Assembly: GCF_018613715.1 (NCBI RefSeq)
Contig: NZ_JAGGPT010000010.1
Span: 124,001 to 188,000, forward strand
Source of the DNA: Chryseobacterium sp. ISL-6
GTDB lineage: Bacteria; Bacteroidota; Bacteroidia; Flavobacteriales; Weeksellaceae
Length of the DNA: 64,000 bases
Direction of reading: 5' to 3'
Positions 26,448 to 34,791 of the stretch are shown one piece after another. The position numbers and the translations under genes are program-made. The notes below the pieces were generated by a model. The model saw nothing but the letters and a program-made list of their open reading frames with translations. It was not told the origin of the DNA and made no database searches. Every line of letters begins with the position of its first letter. Positions within the stretch are counted from its first letter, which is position 1.

Positions 26448-26756
26448 ATGAAAGCAGGTTTTATATACATAATGACAAATAAAAATGATACAACTCTTTA
26501 TACGGGAGTAACATCGGATTTGTATAGCCGAATTCTAAAACATAAAGAAAAGCTTTATCAACTTAGTTTTACAGCTAAATATAATCTTCATAAATTAGTG
26601 TATTGGGAATCTTTCCAGGAAATCGGAGATGCCATTTATAGAGAAAAACAAATAAAAGCAGGTTCGAGACAAAAGAAAATTGATTTAATTCTTTCCATGA
26701 ATCCAGAATGGAAAGATTTAACAGATGAAATAAAAGATATCTTTACCGACTATTGA
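26448..26756 (+). CDS. Small GIY-YIG endonuclease-like protein
   Basis: A 102-residue single-domain GIY-YIG protein. FIYIMTNKNDTTLYTGVTSD is the GIY...YTG hallmark, YSRILKHK carries the catalytic arginine, and DAIYREKQIK the metal-binding glutamate. NPEWKDL ends the domain, as in the UvrC/YhbQ-like short family. It would cleave DNA; no target can be read. The gene fills the space between two inverted repeats, and its TGA (26754-26756) overlaps the right one. The strong fit between gene ends and repeats suggests that the two travel together. Confidence 0.9.
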   Translation: MKAGFIYIMTNKNDTTLYTGVTSDLYSRILKHKEKLYQLSFTAKYNLHKLVYWESFQEIGDAIYREKQIKAGSRQKKIDLILSMNPEWKDLTDEIKDIFTDY

Positions 26757-26788
26757 GATTGCTTCGTCACTTTGTTTCTCGCAATGAC
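26756..26788 (-). repeat. Right 33-bp inverted repeat of the GIY-YIG cassette
   Basis: AGATTGCTTCGTCAC...TTCTCGCAATGAC; it matches the reverse complement of the left copy at 28 of 33 positions. Confidence 0.85.
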
Positions 26789-26802
26789 AAAAAAGAAAAA
26801 AT

Positions 26803-27108
26803 ATGAAAACAGTATATATAGATTTTACGGATATAGGAGATTATGAGGATTTTTATACTCAGCTAAAAGAAAAGATCAGTTTACCGGAATATTTTGGAGA
26901 TAACCTTGATGCACTCTATGATGTTATTACTGGTGAACTGGAAATGCCTCTCCATCTGGAATTTGTGAATTTAACCGTGGATCAGTTGGAAATTTTTGAA
27001 GATTTACTGACGACTCTTGAAGATGCAGAGGAACAAATGGAAGACTTCACTTTCAGTTACTATCTTGAGCAATATGAGGATGAGGACGCATCCGAAGACC
27101 AAGAATAA
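26803..27108 (+). CDS. Barstar-family ribonuclease inhibitor
   Basis: A 101-residue acidic protein. The core LKEKISLPEYFGDNLDALYDVITGELEMPLHLEF aligns directly with barstar (LPEYYGENLDALWD in the Bacillus protein), including the aspartates that enter the barnase active site. The tail (EQYEDEDASEDQE) is strongly acidic. It should bind the barnase-type RNase encoded at 25915 and protect the cytoplasm. The gene begins 14 bases after the right inverted repeat of the GIY-YIG unit, so its transcription must cross that unit or start inside it. Confidence 0.92.
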   Translation: MKTVYIDFTDIGDYEDFYTQLKEKISLPEYFGDNLDALYDVITGELEMPLHLEFVNLTVDQLEIFEDLLTTLEDAEEQMEDFTFSYYLEQYEDEDASEDQE

Positions 27109-27128
27109 TTAAAGAACATAATAAAATA

Positions 27129-27157
27129 AAACTCGCAGATTGTTCTGCGAGTTTTTT
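27129..27157. terminator. Terminator after barstar
   Basis: Stem AACTCGCAGA/TCTGCGAGTT with a TTGT-type loop, then TTTTTT. It also has A-rich flanks that would serve the minus-strand gene ending at 27193. Confidence 0.9.
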
Positions 27158-27192
27158 GGCCTAAGTCATGTAAAAGTGTCCAATTTTTATCT

Positions 27193-28509
27193 TTACTGTT
27201 TAATGAATTTTAGATTCTGTGAGATTTCCCCCCTCACAAAAATTTGCAGTATATAATTCCCCGTTGATAACGATGATACATCAATTTGATGTCCCTCAGC
27301 ATCAGAGGTCATTATTTTCTGACCGACCATATTATAAATTTCAGCTTTTTCAATTTTTTCAACTCCTTTAAAATAGATGATGTCTTTAACCGGATTAGGA
27401 TAAATAGATAGTCCTGAAACTTGTTTTGTCACTTCATGAGTTGATAGGAATTCCGAAAGATCCAGATAAAATGCAACAATCTGATTAGAAGAATTTGTCC
27501 CTATTCCTGCTATTTTTTTACCATCCTTGGAAATAGCCAAAGGCAGTGACATGATTACACCTTGGGTAGCAATACCCAAACTTGTGGCATAATCATTTAA
27601 ATTAATTCTCCCTCCTCCAGCTGTCCATATAAAGCCTTCTCCAGACATTGGTGGTGCTGCAAATGGCCTGAAAAAGCCTATTACCGTTCCGCCATCAGCG
27701 GAAATTCCGGTTGCTCCACCTCTGAAGAAGGCTGAGGAATTAGGATGTGTTATATAGGTGAGACCCGTAGTATTGTTCCATACATACGGATTGGGCATAC
27801 TCGCTCCTATTATTGTATTTCCATCAGCAGAAACGTCTCCAGCCTCCCCTACATTATTTCCACTACCGTCGGTAATATAACTTTCAACTCCATTTACCCA
27901 TTTTGCACCACTTCTTGTGCCATCGTCTTCATCTTGCCAACCGACGATTACTGTTCCATTTTCATTGACTGCGTTTGCTCTTGAACTTCTTCCGGAAACC
28001 ATACTACCAAGATCAACCATTCCATTTTGAGAATTCCATTTTATGGCATGTGCGTTAGCTGCACTTATCCAGCCTAGTCCTACAATAGTATTTCCATCAG
28101 TACTCATTCCCCAGGTTGAACTTACGGAGCCATCCCAACCGGTAGGCACAAGCCCACCAAGATTAGTCCATGTAGAGTTTGTTGTATTGTAGATGGATAC
28201 TTCATTAAATCCAGTGATTGTGTTGGTTACAGAGGATGCTATTCTTGAGCCATCACTATTAACCATCGTTCTTCCTGCAGCTGGATAACCATTAGAAATC
28301 GTTCCTATTTGCGATAATCCGTTTGCGGCATCCCATTTAAAAATTCCGCCGCCACTGGTATGCATACTTACTACTCCATTACCGGAGATCGCTCCTACCG
28401 TATAATTTCCGGTTGCCATTACCGTTAATTGCGCATTTGCCACAAAGGACAGGTTACACAAAAAACAAGCGTATAAAGCTTTCATTGAAATTTTGTAAAA
28501 TTTTCTCAT
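27193..28509 (-). CDS. HAF-repeat secreted protein with T9SS sorting domain
   Basis: A 438-residue exported protein. Signal peptide 1-26. Residues about 30-355 hold several HAF-type repeats, short blades such as IKWNSQNGMVDLGSMVSGRS, ANAVNENGTVIVGWQ, DVSADGNTIIGASMPNPYVW and ISADGGTVIGFFRPFA, in which a WN/WT strand alternates with an SADGxxIVG strand. These probably form a beta-propeller. The last about 75 residues are a type A T9SS C-terminal domain (LSIYPNPVKD ... GNYILQIFV ... NLKFIKQ). It should be surface-bound or released by the T9SS. Ligand unknown. Confidence 0.88.
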   Translation of the reverse strand: MRKFYKISMKALYACFLCNLSFVANAQLTVMATGNYTVGAISGNGVVSMHTSGGGIFKWDAANGLSQIGTISNGYPAAGRTMVNSDGSRIASSVTNTITGFNEVSIYNTTNSTWTNLGGLVPTGWDGSVSSTWGMSTDGNTIVGLGWISAANAHAIKWNSQNGMVDLGSMVSGRSSRANAVNENGTVIVGWQDEDDGTRSGAKWVNGVESYITDGSGNNVGEAGDVSADGNTIIGASMPNPYVWNNTTGLTYITHPNSSAFFRGGATGISADGGTVIGFFRPFAAPPMSGEGFIWTAGGGRINLNDYATSLGIATQGVIMSLPLAISKDGKKIAGIGTNSSNQIVAFYLDLSEFLSTHEVTKQVSGLSIYPNPVKDIIYFKGVEKIEKAEIYNMVGQKIMTSDAEGHQIDVSSLSTGNYILQIFVRGEISQNLKFIKQ

Positions 28510-28658
28510 ATTTCTTTGGTGTTAATATTTTGAATTGGTGGAAACAATATTAATATTATATTTACCTTTTTAAAAGAATTTGACTTACATAATTCGTGAA
28601 ATTTAAAAGAATTAAAAATTTAAACAATTAAAAATCAATAAATTACAAAAATTCAACT

Positions 28659-30314
28659 TTGAAGACAGATTTTAAGACGATTGACGAAAACCATAAGAAA
28701 AACGAATTATTTTCAACTAAAAACGCTAAAAGCAGAATACTCATACTGGCTATATTTGCGTGTTGCATTTTTATCAATGGACAGTCTGGTCCTGACTTTA
28801 CCATTTTAGCGGATAAAGCTTTTCAGAAACTCTATCAAAACCCTGATGACTGCATCAGCTATTCTCAAAGCTTATTGATAAGTGACCAAAATACTGAACA
28901 CAAAATCATTTTACAGAATATTATTTCACAGGCTTATGCCATGAAAGGAGATTATGTACAATCTGTTAATGCTTCTGCACAGAAAGATGATACTGAAAAA
29001 GATCGGGATATTTCTTATTTTATGCAGCTATTTGGAGAGTATAACCTGGCCGATCAGTATCAGAATCTTGATCTTTATAATCAATCTCAAAAAATCATTT
29101 CAAGCCTTTTATCTGATACTAAATTACTGAAAAATGAAAGTCCAAAATCAAAAATAACGATTGCTAAACTTTACCAGCTACAAGCCATTAATTCAGCTAT
29201 TATAAGAAATTATAGTACAGCTTTTGATAACTTAAATAAAAGTGATCAATATATCGATTTTCATAATGAGGAAAACCGAATGATAGGTTTTGAAAATAAA
29301 ATTTTTCGCGCTTCTTATTTAATGCGACAAAATAAATATAATGATGCTAAAATTCTCCTTGATCAGGTGATCATTAATTTAGAAAAAGAATCTCATCAGC
29401 CATTTTTATCTGCATTGGCTTATGAAAATCTATCCCGTTATTATTTTCTCACTGAAAATTATAAAACGGCCATTGATAAACTGGAAAAGGGACTTTTGGA
29501 AATTGAAAATCTACCTTACAATAATTTAAAATCGAAAATTTATGAGTCTTTAGCAAAAACTTATTTTGCATTACATAATGATACTAAATACCACGAATAT
29601 AATAAGCTTTATCTCGAGATAAAATCCAAATTAGACTCTAATCAAAAAGAAGGCATACGTTACATTGTAAAATTGGTGGAAACCTATCAGAACAATAATC
29701 TTGAATTTCAGAGACAAAATCAATCTAAAAAATTATGGCTATTAATTGTTGTTCTCATATCATCAATAACAAGCTTGATCATTTACTTTCTGATAGAAAA
29801 AAGAAGAAATAAAGACTTAAAGAAACAGGTATATTTCTTTGAAAAACAGAAAAAAAGAGAACGTCCAATTCCAATAGCAACTTATCACAAAGAGAAACAG
29901 GAAAAAATTATCATTGATAGAACTGCAGAAAAAGATTCCAATAAGATTTCAAAAGAGAAAGAAATTGAAATTTTACAAAAGCTGAATGATTGGGAACAAT
30001 CTGATCGTTACCTTAATAAAAGCATGTCACTTTCTACCCTATCAGCGCAAATGGGTGTGAATACAAAATACCTTTCTGAAGTGATTAACAATAGCAAAGG
30101 GAAAAATTTCAATGGATATATTAACGAATTAAGAATCAATCATATTGCTCATCTATTAAAAACAGATCCTGCCTTTCTTCATTATAAAGTAAGTTATCTG
30201 GCTGAATTTTCGGGATTTTCGTCACACAGTGCTTTTACCACAGTATTTAAGTCGGTTACGGGAATGTCTCCCAATTCTTACATTCAGGAAATCACTAAAA
30301 ACAAAATGTCATGA
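28659..30314 (+). CDS. TPR sensor with C-terminal AraC-type DNA-binding domain
   Basis: A 551-residue membrane-bound regulator. It starts with TTG at 28659, since no in-frame ATG lies before the signal-like segment (residues about 24-42, RILILAIFACCIFINGQS). Residues 50-340 are TPR-like helical repeats (IAKLYQLQAINSAIIRNYSTAFDNL, ALAYENLSRYYFLTENYKTAI). A membrane helix follows (LWLLIVVLISSITSLIIYFLI, about 362-382), then a cytoplasmic linker and an AraC helix-turn-helix domain at about 445-545 (SLSTLSAQMGVNTKYLSEVIN, AEFSGFSSHSAFTTVFKSVTGMSP). Periplasmic TPRs would sense a signal and pass it to the DNA-binding domain. The next gene, overlapping by 4 bases, is a paralogue lacking the DNA-binding part. 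Confidence 0.85.
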   Translation: MKTDFKTIDENHKKNELFSTKNAKSRILILAIFACCIFINGQSGPDFTILADKAFQKLYQNPDDCISYSQSLLISDQNTEHKIILQNIISQAYAMKGDYVQSVNASAQKDDTEKDRDISYFMQLFGEYNLADQYQNLDLYNQSQKIISSLLSDTKLLKNESPKSKITIAKLYQLQAINSAIIRNYSTAFDNLNKSDQYIDFHNEENRMIGFENKIFRASYLMRQNKYNDAKILLDQVIINLEKESHQPFLSALAYENLSRYYFLTENYKTAIDKLEKGLLEIENLPYNNLKSKIYESLAKTYFALHNDTKYHEYNKLYLEIKSKLDSNQKEGIRYIVKLVETYQNNNLEFQRQNQSKKLWLLIVVLISSITSLIIYFLIEKRRNKDLKKQVYFFEKQKKRERPIPIATYHKEKQEKIIIDRTAEKDSNKISKEKEIEILQKLNDWEQSDRYLNKSMSLSTLSAQMGVNTKYLSEVINNSKGKNFNGYINELRINHIAHLLKTDPAFLHYKVSYLAEFSGFSSHSAFTTVFKSVTGMSPNSYIQEITKNKMS

Positions 30315-31435
30315 AGCTCACTATAATCATCCTTTTATTACTGATCCCGCCATTTTTTTTATATGGACAGAAAATTTCTGATGATTCCCTGATCAAAAAA
30401 GCACGTCTTGAGATTTATGACAATCCTGACAATGCAATTGTGATAGGAAAAAATCTACTAAAAGAAGAAAAGGATATTAATCAGTCCATTACCATTTATC
30501 TATTATTATCAACGGCTAATATTGCCAAAAGAAACTTCGACGAATCTTTACAATACATTCTTAAAGCAAAGGATCTGGCTCAAAAAACAAATGATTTAAA
30601 AACACAAATCAGTGTACTCGTGTCTGTAGGAATACAGTATCAACAAATGGAACTTTTCAGTAAAAGTCTTGAAACACTTGATGAAGCTGATCATTATTTA
30701 GCGCAGCTTCAAGAAGACACTCCTGAAAAATATATTGAAACGGCTAGAAGTTATGCAATCCGGGGAATGATCTATAAAAGTCAGTCCAATTCCGAAATTG
30801 CTCTGGAAAAATTACTGATATCTATTCAAAATTTTGAAAAAGTAAGAAGCAAAAAATCAACCTATGCGAATATGAGTGTTGTTTATTATAATATTGGATA
30901 CTGCTATCTTAATTTGAATCAAAGAGAAGAAGCTCATGCAGCATTTGTACAATCTGTAAACTATGCTGAAAAGCTAAATGCAAAAAGTCTTAAAGCCTTT
31001 GCTCTAAAAGGTATGGCAGAGATGTTTAAGCAAAATCGCGAAAATGAAAAAGCTTTGGACCTTTTGGTTCAGGCTGAAAATCTTTGTAAAAATACGGGAG
31101 ACCTTATTCTTAATGAGGGAATCTACAAAGAAATGTCGGAAAACTATCTGGCTATGGGAAAACCCGATCTCTATCAGACCTATAACAGAAAGTATTTTGA
31201 GATGCGTTTTAAAAGAGAACAAAGTGAGTTAAGTTCTATTAATCATTCAATTGACAATCACAATAAAGAAACTTTAAAGAAAACCCAGGAACTAAAAGAC
31301 AGATATAAGTATCTTACAATTGGAATTATCCTGTTAGGAACTGCTGTTATAGGCATCATTATTTATTTAATCATAAAGATCAGGAAACAGAACAGCAAAT
31401 ACCATAAAGAGATCCAGTCCTTGATCAGATCTTGA
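30311..31435 (+). CDS. TPR membrane protein, paralogue of the upstream sensor without HTH
   Basis: A 374-residue protein overlapping the TPR-AraC gene in ATGA, so the two are translationally coupled. Signal peptide 1-20. TPR-like repeats span about 25-300 (STANIAKRNFDESLQYILKAKDLA, VVYYNIGYCYLNLNQREEAHAAF, ALKGMAEMFKQNRENEKALDLLV). A C-terminal membrane helix (YLTIGIILLGTAVIGIIIYLII) is followed by only a short tail. The opening KARLEIYDNPDNAIVIGKNLL mirrors KAFQKLYQNPDDCISYSQSLL of its neighbour, which points to gene duplication with loss (or lack) of the HTH. It may form a mixed complex with, or tune, the regulator. Confidence 0.8.
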   Translation: MKLTIIILLLLIPPFFLYGQKISDDSLIKKARLEIYDNPDNAIVIGKNLLKEEKDINQSITIYLLLSTANIAKRNFDESLQYILKAKDLAQKTNDLKTQISVLVSVGIQYQQMELFSKSLETLDEADHYLAQLQEDTPEKYIETARSYAIRGMIYKSQSNSEIALEKLLISIQNFEKVRSKKSTYANMSVVYYNIGYCYLNLNQREEAHAAFVQSVNYAEKLNAKSLKAFALKGMAEMFKQNRENEKALDLLVQAENLCKNTGDLILNEGIYKEMSENYLAMGKPDLYQTYNRKYFEMRFKREQSELSSINHSIDNHNKETLKKTQELKDRYKYLTIGIILLGTAVIGIIIYLIIKIRKQNSKYHKEIQSLIRS

Positions 31436-31441
31436 TTTTAT

Positions 31442-31472
31442 AAAAAAAGCACTCCATTTAGAGTGCTTTTAC
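31442..31472. terminator. Bidirectional terminator between TPR gene and pafA
   Basis: Stem AAAAGCACTC/GAGTGCTTTT with loop CATTTA at 31445-31470, between two convergent genes. Confidence 0.9.
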
Positions 31473-31492
31473 AATTTATATTTTCTGAAGGA

Positions 31493-33139
31493 TTATTTAC
31501 CTATCACTTCTGTAATAGGATTTCCAACATTTCCACTTGGGAATTGGATTTTCAATAAAGAAGAAACAGTAGGTGCAATATCTGTCATGTTGTACGGCTT
31601 ATTGCTTTCTCCGTGCTGAATACCCCATCCCATAAATAATAAAGGAATATGAGAATCATAAGAGTTCCATACACTGTGTGATGTTCCAGTTTTTGCATAA
31701 GAAGGAAGCATAGAATCATGAGATATCAGTTGAATATCACCACTTCTCTGTCTGTTGATCCCGTTGATAATTCTCTGCTTGATAGGTTCCGGAATTGTTG
31801 CTTCCTGAACTTCAACTACAGAAACAGCATATAAAACCGTTGGATCATTTTCCAATTCCTTGATGGTAAAATCTCTTACATCATCCAATTCGATCTTGTT
31901 TTCTTTTAACAGCTTTCTATCGAAATAAATCTGGTAATTGTCTACAGCATTGATCAGTTTATCTACACCGAATTTTTCTTTCAGTTTCTGATTGATATCT
32001 TTCTGACTGTTTTCACCAAAGAAACCTGTTGGAATTTTATGCTCTTCTAAAAAACCTACAGAATGAGCTCCACCATGGTCTGCAGATAAGAAAACGGTAT
32101 ATTCTCCTTTTCCTACTTTAGAATCAAGGTAGCTAAAGAATTCTGCAAGATCCTGATCCAATCTTAAATAGACATCTTCCACTTCAATAGAGTTAGGTCC
32201 GAATTTATGTCCCGCATAGTCCGTAGAAGCAAGATTGATCGCCAGGAAATCTGTGACATTATCACTTCCCAGTTTTTCACCATCTACAGAAGCTTCTGCC
32301 AACTTTAATGTCAAGGTATTTCCAAAAGGTGTATATCGGATATTATCTTTTTTCTCTTTATAATCTTTTGCTAAATTACTGTAAGGGAAAGTAGGTGTTT
32401 TTGAACTTCCTAAAAGACCTTCCCAAGCAGAATTATCAGGTGAACTTTCTGTATATTGATTGATAGGTAATAAAGTATTCCATCCATTAGAAACTAACTT
32501 TTCAGGTAAATTCTGAGAATTGAAAGATTTTAACCATTGTGGCAGATCATTCATATACCAGCTGCTGGTAATAAAATTCCCGGTAGAATCATCAAACCAA
32601 AAAGCTCCGTTTGGGGTGTGTCCTGCGGGAAGAATAGAAGCACGGTCTTTTAAAGACACTCCGATTACTTTTGCCTGGAAATTTGTTGCCAGTTTTAATT
32701 CGTCAGTAACTGTAGTTGACCACAGATTTTTTGGGGAATGACTTCCTATTCTGGTACTGGTCGTTCCAACCGGTTGTACACTTTCATCTGTTGTACAGTA
32801 AACATTTTTTCCTGTTTCTTTATCGGTCCAGTCATTTCCTGCAATCCCATGAATCGCGGGAACTGATCCTGTATAAATACAAGTATGTCCTAAAGCTGTT
32901 ATTGTTGGAACATAAGGAATATGAACATTGTTTAATGCATATCCGGTATTTAATAATCTTTTGAAACCGTCATTTCCATATTTACTGTAAAAACGGTACA
33001 GATAATCCCATCGCATCTGGTCTACTACTAAACCTACAACTAATTTGGGTCTTTCTAATTGAGAATTTTTGTTCTTCTGAGCATCAATTGTAACTACGGA
33101 CAACATGGTAAGTGCCGCAATTGAAATTTTCCTAAGCAT
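31493..33139 (-). CDS. pafA: Alkaline phosphatase PafA
   Basis: A 548-residue secreted phosphomonoesterase of the alkaline-phosphatase superfamily. Signal peptide 1-20. The nucleophile is T79 in YVPTITALGHT, as in PafA of Elizabethkingia meningoseptica. GNDW just after (near 102) and LKDRASIL (lysine/arginine pair) supply the PafA-type phosphate contacts. Zinc ligands lie in VVDQMRWD, STDYAGHKFGP, SADHGGAHSVG and the late GTSHSVWNSYDSHIPLLF. The length matches PafA. It works in the periplasm to release phosphate from monoesters and is typically not inhibited by phosphate. It is a single gene with its own terminator. Confidence 0.95.
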   Translation of the reverse strand: MLRKISIAALTMLSVVTIDAQKNKNSQLERPKLVVGLVVDQMRWDYLYRFYSKYGNDGFKRLLNTGYALNNVHIPYVPTITALGHTCIYTGSVPAIHGIAGNDWTDKETGKNVYCTTDESVQPVGTTSTRIGSHSPKNLWSTTVTDELKLATNFQAKVIGVSLKDRASILPAGHTPNGAFWFDDSTGNFITSSWYMNDLPQWLKSFNSQNLPEKLVSNGWNTLLPINQYTESSPDNSAWEGLLGSSKTPTFPYSNLAKDYKEKKDNIRYTPFGNTLTLKLAEASVDGEKLGSDNVTDFLAINLASTDYAGHKFGPNSIEVEDVYLRLDQDLAEFFSYLDSKVGKGEYTVFLSADHGGAHSVGFLEEHKIPTGFFGENSQKDINQKLKEKFGVDKLINAVDNYQIYFDRKLLKENKIELDDVRDFTIKELENDPTVLYAVSVVEVQEATIPEPIKQRIINGINRQRSGDIQLISHDSMLPSYAKTGTSHSVWNSYDSHIPLLFMGWGIQHGESNKPYNMTDIAPTVSSLLKIQFPSGNVGNPITEVIGK

Positions 33140-33181
33140 CTAGTAAATTTTTATTGAAAGCAAATTTAAGGGTTTTGAAAG

Positions 33182-33211
33182 TTTTGCAGTGTGAAATTTT
33201 GATTAAATTTG
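33182..33211 (+). promoter_or_regulatory. Candidate promoter of the 33236 gene
   Basis: TTTTG at 33182-33186 and a perfect TAnnTTTG box (TAAATTTG, 33204-33211) with 17 bases between. The spacing is slightly short compared with the usual 19-20. Confidence 0.45.
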
Positions 33212-33235
33212 AGATAGATTAAATATTTAGAATTA

Positions 33236-34024
33236 TTGGAAAGAACAATAGAGGAAATCAAAGTTCAATCAATTGACAAGCTTCCACCGATTGATTATAT
33301 CAAAAATATTCCTCGAAACAAAAAACTTAAAATATTATTTGACAAATCTATTCAGGGTTTAAGAGAGAATGTTGGAAAGGATTTAAGAAAGCAACTTTCA
33401 GGTTTTCAAATTGCTATTCATACTATTGAACCTGAAATCAACATTGTCAAGTTGATTACTGATGAAGAGATTATTGCAAATCAAGTGTTTTTTGAAAACT
33501 GTGCAAAGGACTACCGAAAGCTCGGTGAAGAATTGGTTTTCATGTTCGCTCACAAGAAAAAAATAAGATTTAATCACAAATTTCCATCTATAATGTTTAA
33601 TCATTTTAAAGGAAAAGAACAAAAGGGAAAAGTAGGAGATTGGAAGTACTTCATTCACGGTTTTCATTGTCATTTTGGAAATATTAACACAAAACAAGAG
33701 ATTGAAGTTCCTTTTATGTTTGGGATGGAATTTGGAGATTTAGATCCTTATTTTTTTATACAATTTATAAAGTCTTCTACAAAATACTATCCTTTACCTG
33801 TAAATATATATGAAGATTTTGCCGATGGACAAAGAATCATTGAAGTTATGTTGAATCTTGACTTATTTGAAAAAATTACTTCAAATTTTAAAGATCATAC
33901 TGGAGTTGTAGTAGCTGATAGGGATAAAGTTGAAATTGCAGTTTTTAATGATAATGAAGAATATTACCATCCTAAATTTAATTTATTAGAATTTTTAGGG
34001 CTTAAACGTAAAAATTTACAGTAA
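33236..34024 (+). CDS. Hypothetical protein, weakly DUF6896-like
   Basis: A 262-residue soluble protein with a TTG start at 33236, 25 bases after a good -7 box. I do not recognise it securely. The C-terminal half (WKYFIHGFHCHFGNINTKQE ... FGMEFGDLDPYFFIQFIKSS) has the spacing of DUF6896-type proteins, in which a His-Gly core precedes a Phe-Gly-Phe-Asp segment. That is a tentative resemblance. The gene is AT-rich, stands alone between pafA and another orphan gene, and has no signal peptide or membrane helix. Immunity or effector-neutralising roles are possible for such isolated accessory genes but are not shown here. Confidence 0.6.
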   Translation: MERTIEEIKVQSIDKLPPIDYIKNIPRNKKLKILFDKSIQGLRENVGKDLRKQLSGFQIAIHTIEPEINIVKLITDEEIIANQVFFENCAKDYRKLGEELVFMFAHKKKIRFNHKFPSIMFNHFKGKEQKGKVGDWKYFIHGFHCHFGNINTKQEIEVPFMFGMEFGDLDPYFFIQFIKSSTKYYPLPVNIYEDFADGQRIIEVMLNLDLFEKITSNFKDHTGVVVADRDKVEIAVFNDNEEYYHPKFNLLEFLGLKRKNLQ

Positions 34025-34116
34025 AATTTAATTTACTTAAAAAGCAGTTAACTATGTTCTTATTAGATTTTAAGTCTAGATAAATAAGATATTAATAATA
34101 ATTTAACACCACAAAA

Positions 34117-34773
34117 ATGCTATCACAAGAACTTAATCACGAGGAGGATAATGAACCTTCATTCGATCCTTCTCACTGGAACTCTCATTACATTTATGGA
34201 TTTATCAATGGTAATCCACTGCAACAAATTTCAGATAAAGAAGCGGTGTCCGAAATTATAAGAAATACAGTTGGCAATCAAGGTTTCATTGCAATAGATT
34301 CTATTTTCCATCCCTATTACCTTGTCAATCAAAAAGGGGCAACGGCATGGGACCTCGCTTGGTTTTCCATTTATCTTAAAGAAAAAAAGGCGATCGCAGA
34401 AATTGCCAATAATGAAACTGCTATGGTTGTAGAATCACAAAATTTAGGCTTAGACCAATTCATGGTCTGGCCAAATGATAGTCTGGATCCCAATAAACAT
34501 CAACAATATCAAAAATTTGTTCCTTTTATATTTCCTTATCTTACTTATTCGAAGAATGAGGAAAACCCTCCTCACTGGACAAAAATGATCGAGGCTGAGA
34601 TAGAGTTGCAGGGGCATGCTGAAACCTATATTGAAAATTTCAATTCTGTATTTTCTCAATTTGTCTCAGGACATATAATGACTTTAGGGTTTGGTCAATT
34701 TGATAGAAATAATCCTGATGATCTCCTTGAAAGATTTATTGATTTCTATGAAAATAATATTGCCAACCAATAA
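34117..34773 (+). CDS. Hypothetical protein of unknown family
   Basis: A 218-residue soluble protein starting MLSQELNHEEDNEPSFDPSHW. It has no signal peptide, no membrane segment and no motif I recognise. Trp, Phe, Tyr and acidic residues are frequent (TAWDLAWFSIYLKEKK, FVPFIFPYLTYSKNEENPPHW). It follows the other orphan gene by about 90 bases and precedes a GNAT gene by 18 bases. Compositionally it resembles immunity- or SMI1/KNR4-like accessory proteins, but no specific link can be made. Confidence 0.6.
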   Translation: MLSQELNHEEDNEPSFDPSHWNSHYIYGFINGNPLQQISDKEAVSEIIRNTVGNQGFIAIDSIFHPYYLVNQKGATAWDLAWFSIYLKEKKAIAEIANNETAMVVESQNLGLDQFMVWPNDSLDPNKHQQYQKFVPFIFPYLTYSKNEENPPHWTKMIEAEIELQGHAETYIENFNSVFSQFVSGHIMTLGFGQFDRNNPDDLLERFIDFYENNIANQ

Positions 34774-34791
34774 ATCTCACATTAATCTTTC

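Larger units (their letters stand above)
26408..26788. mobile_element. GIY-YIG cassette bounded by 33-bp inverted repeats
   Basis: A 381-bp unit made of a left repeat (26408-26440), a GIY-YIG gene starting 8 bases inside it, and a right repeat (26756-26788) overlapping the gene's stop codon. The right repeat is the reverse complement of the left with 28 of 33 bases identical. It sits between the barnase and barstar genes. I know of no named family for this arrangement. The ends look like short interspersed palindromes (ATTGC...GCAAT), so insertion or repeat-driven mobility is an inference. Confidence 0.6.

Noticed and set aside
31493..33139. Arylsulfatase or phosphodiesterase instead of PafA
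   Set aside because: Thr nucleophile at 79 and the PafA-type motifs and length fit the phosphatase best.
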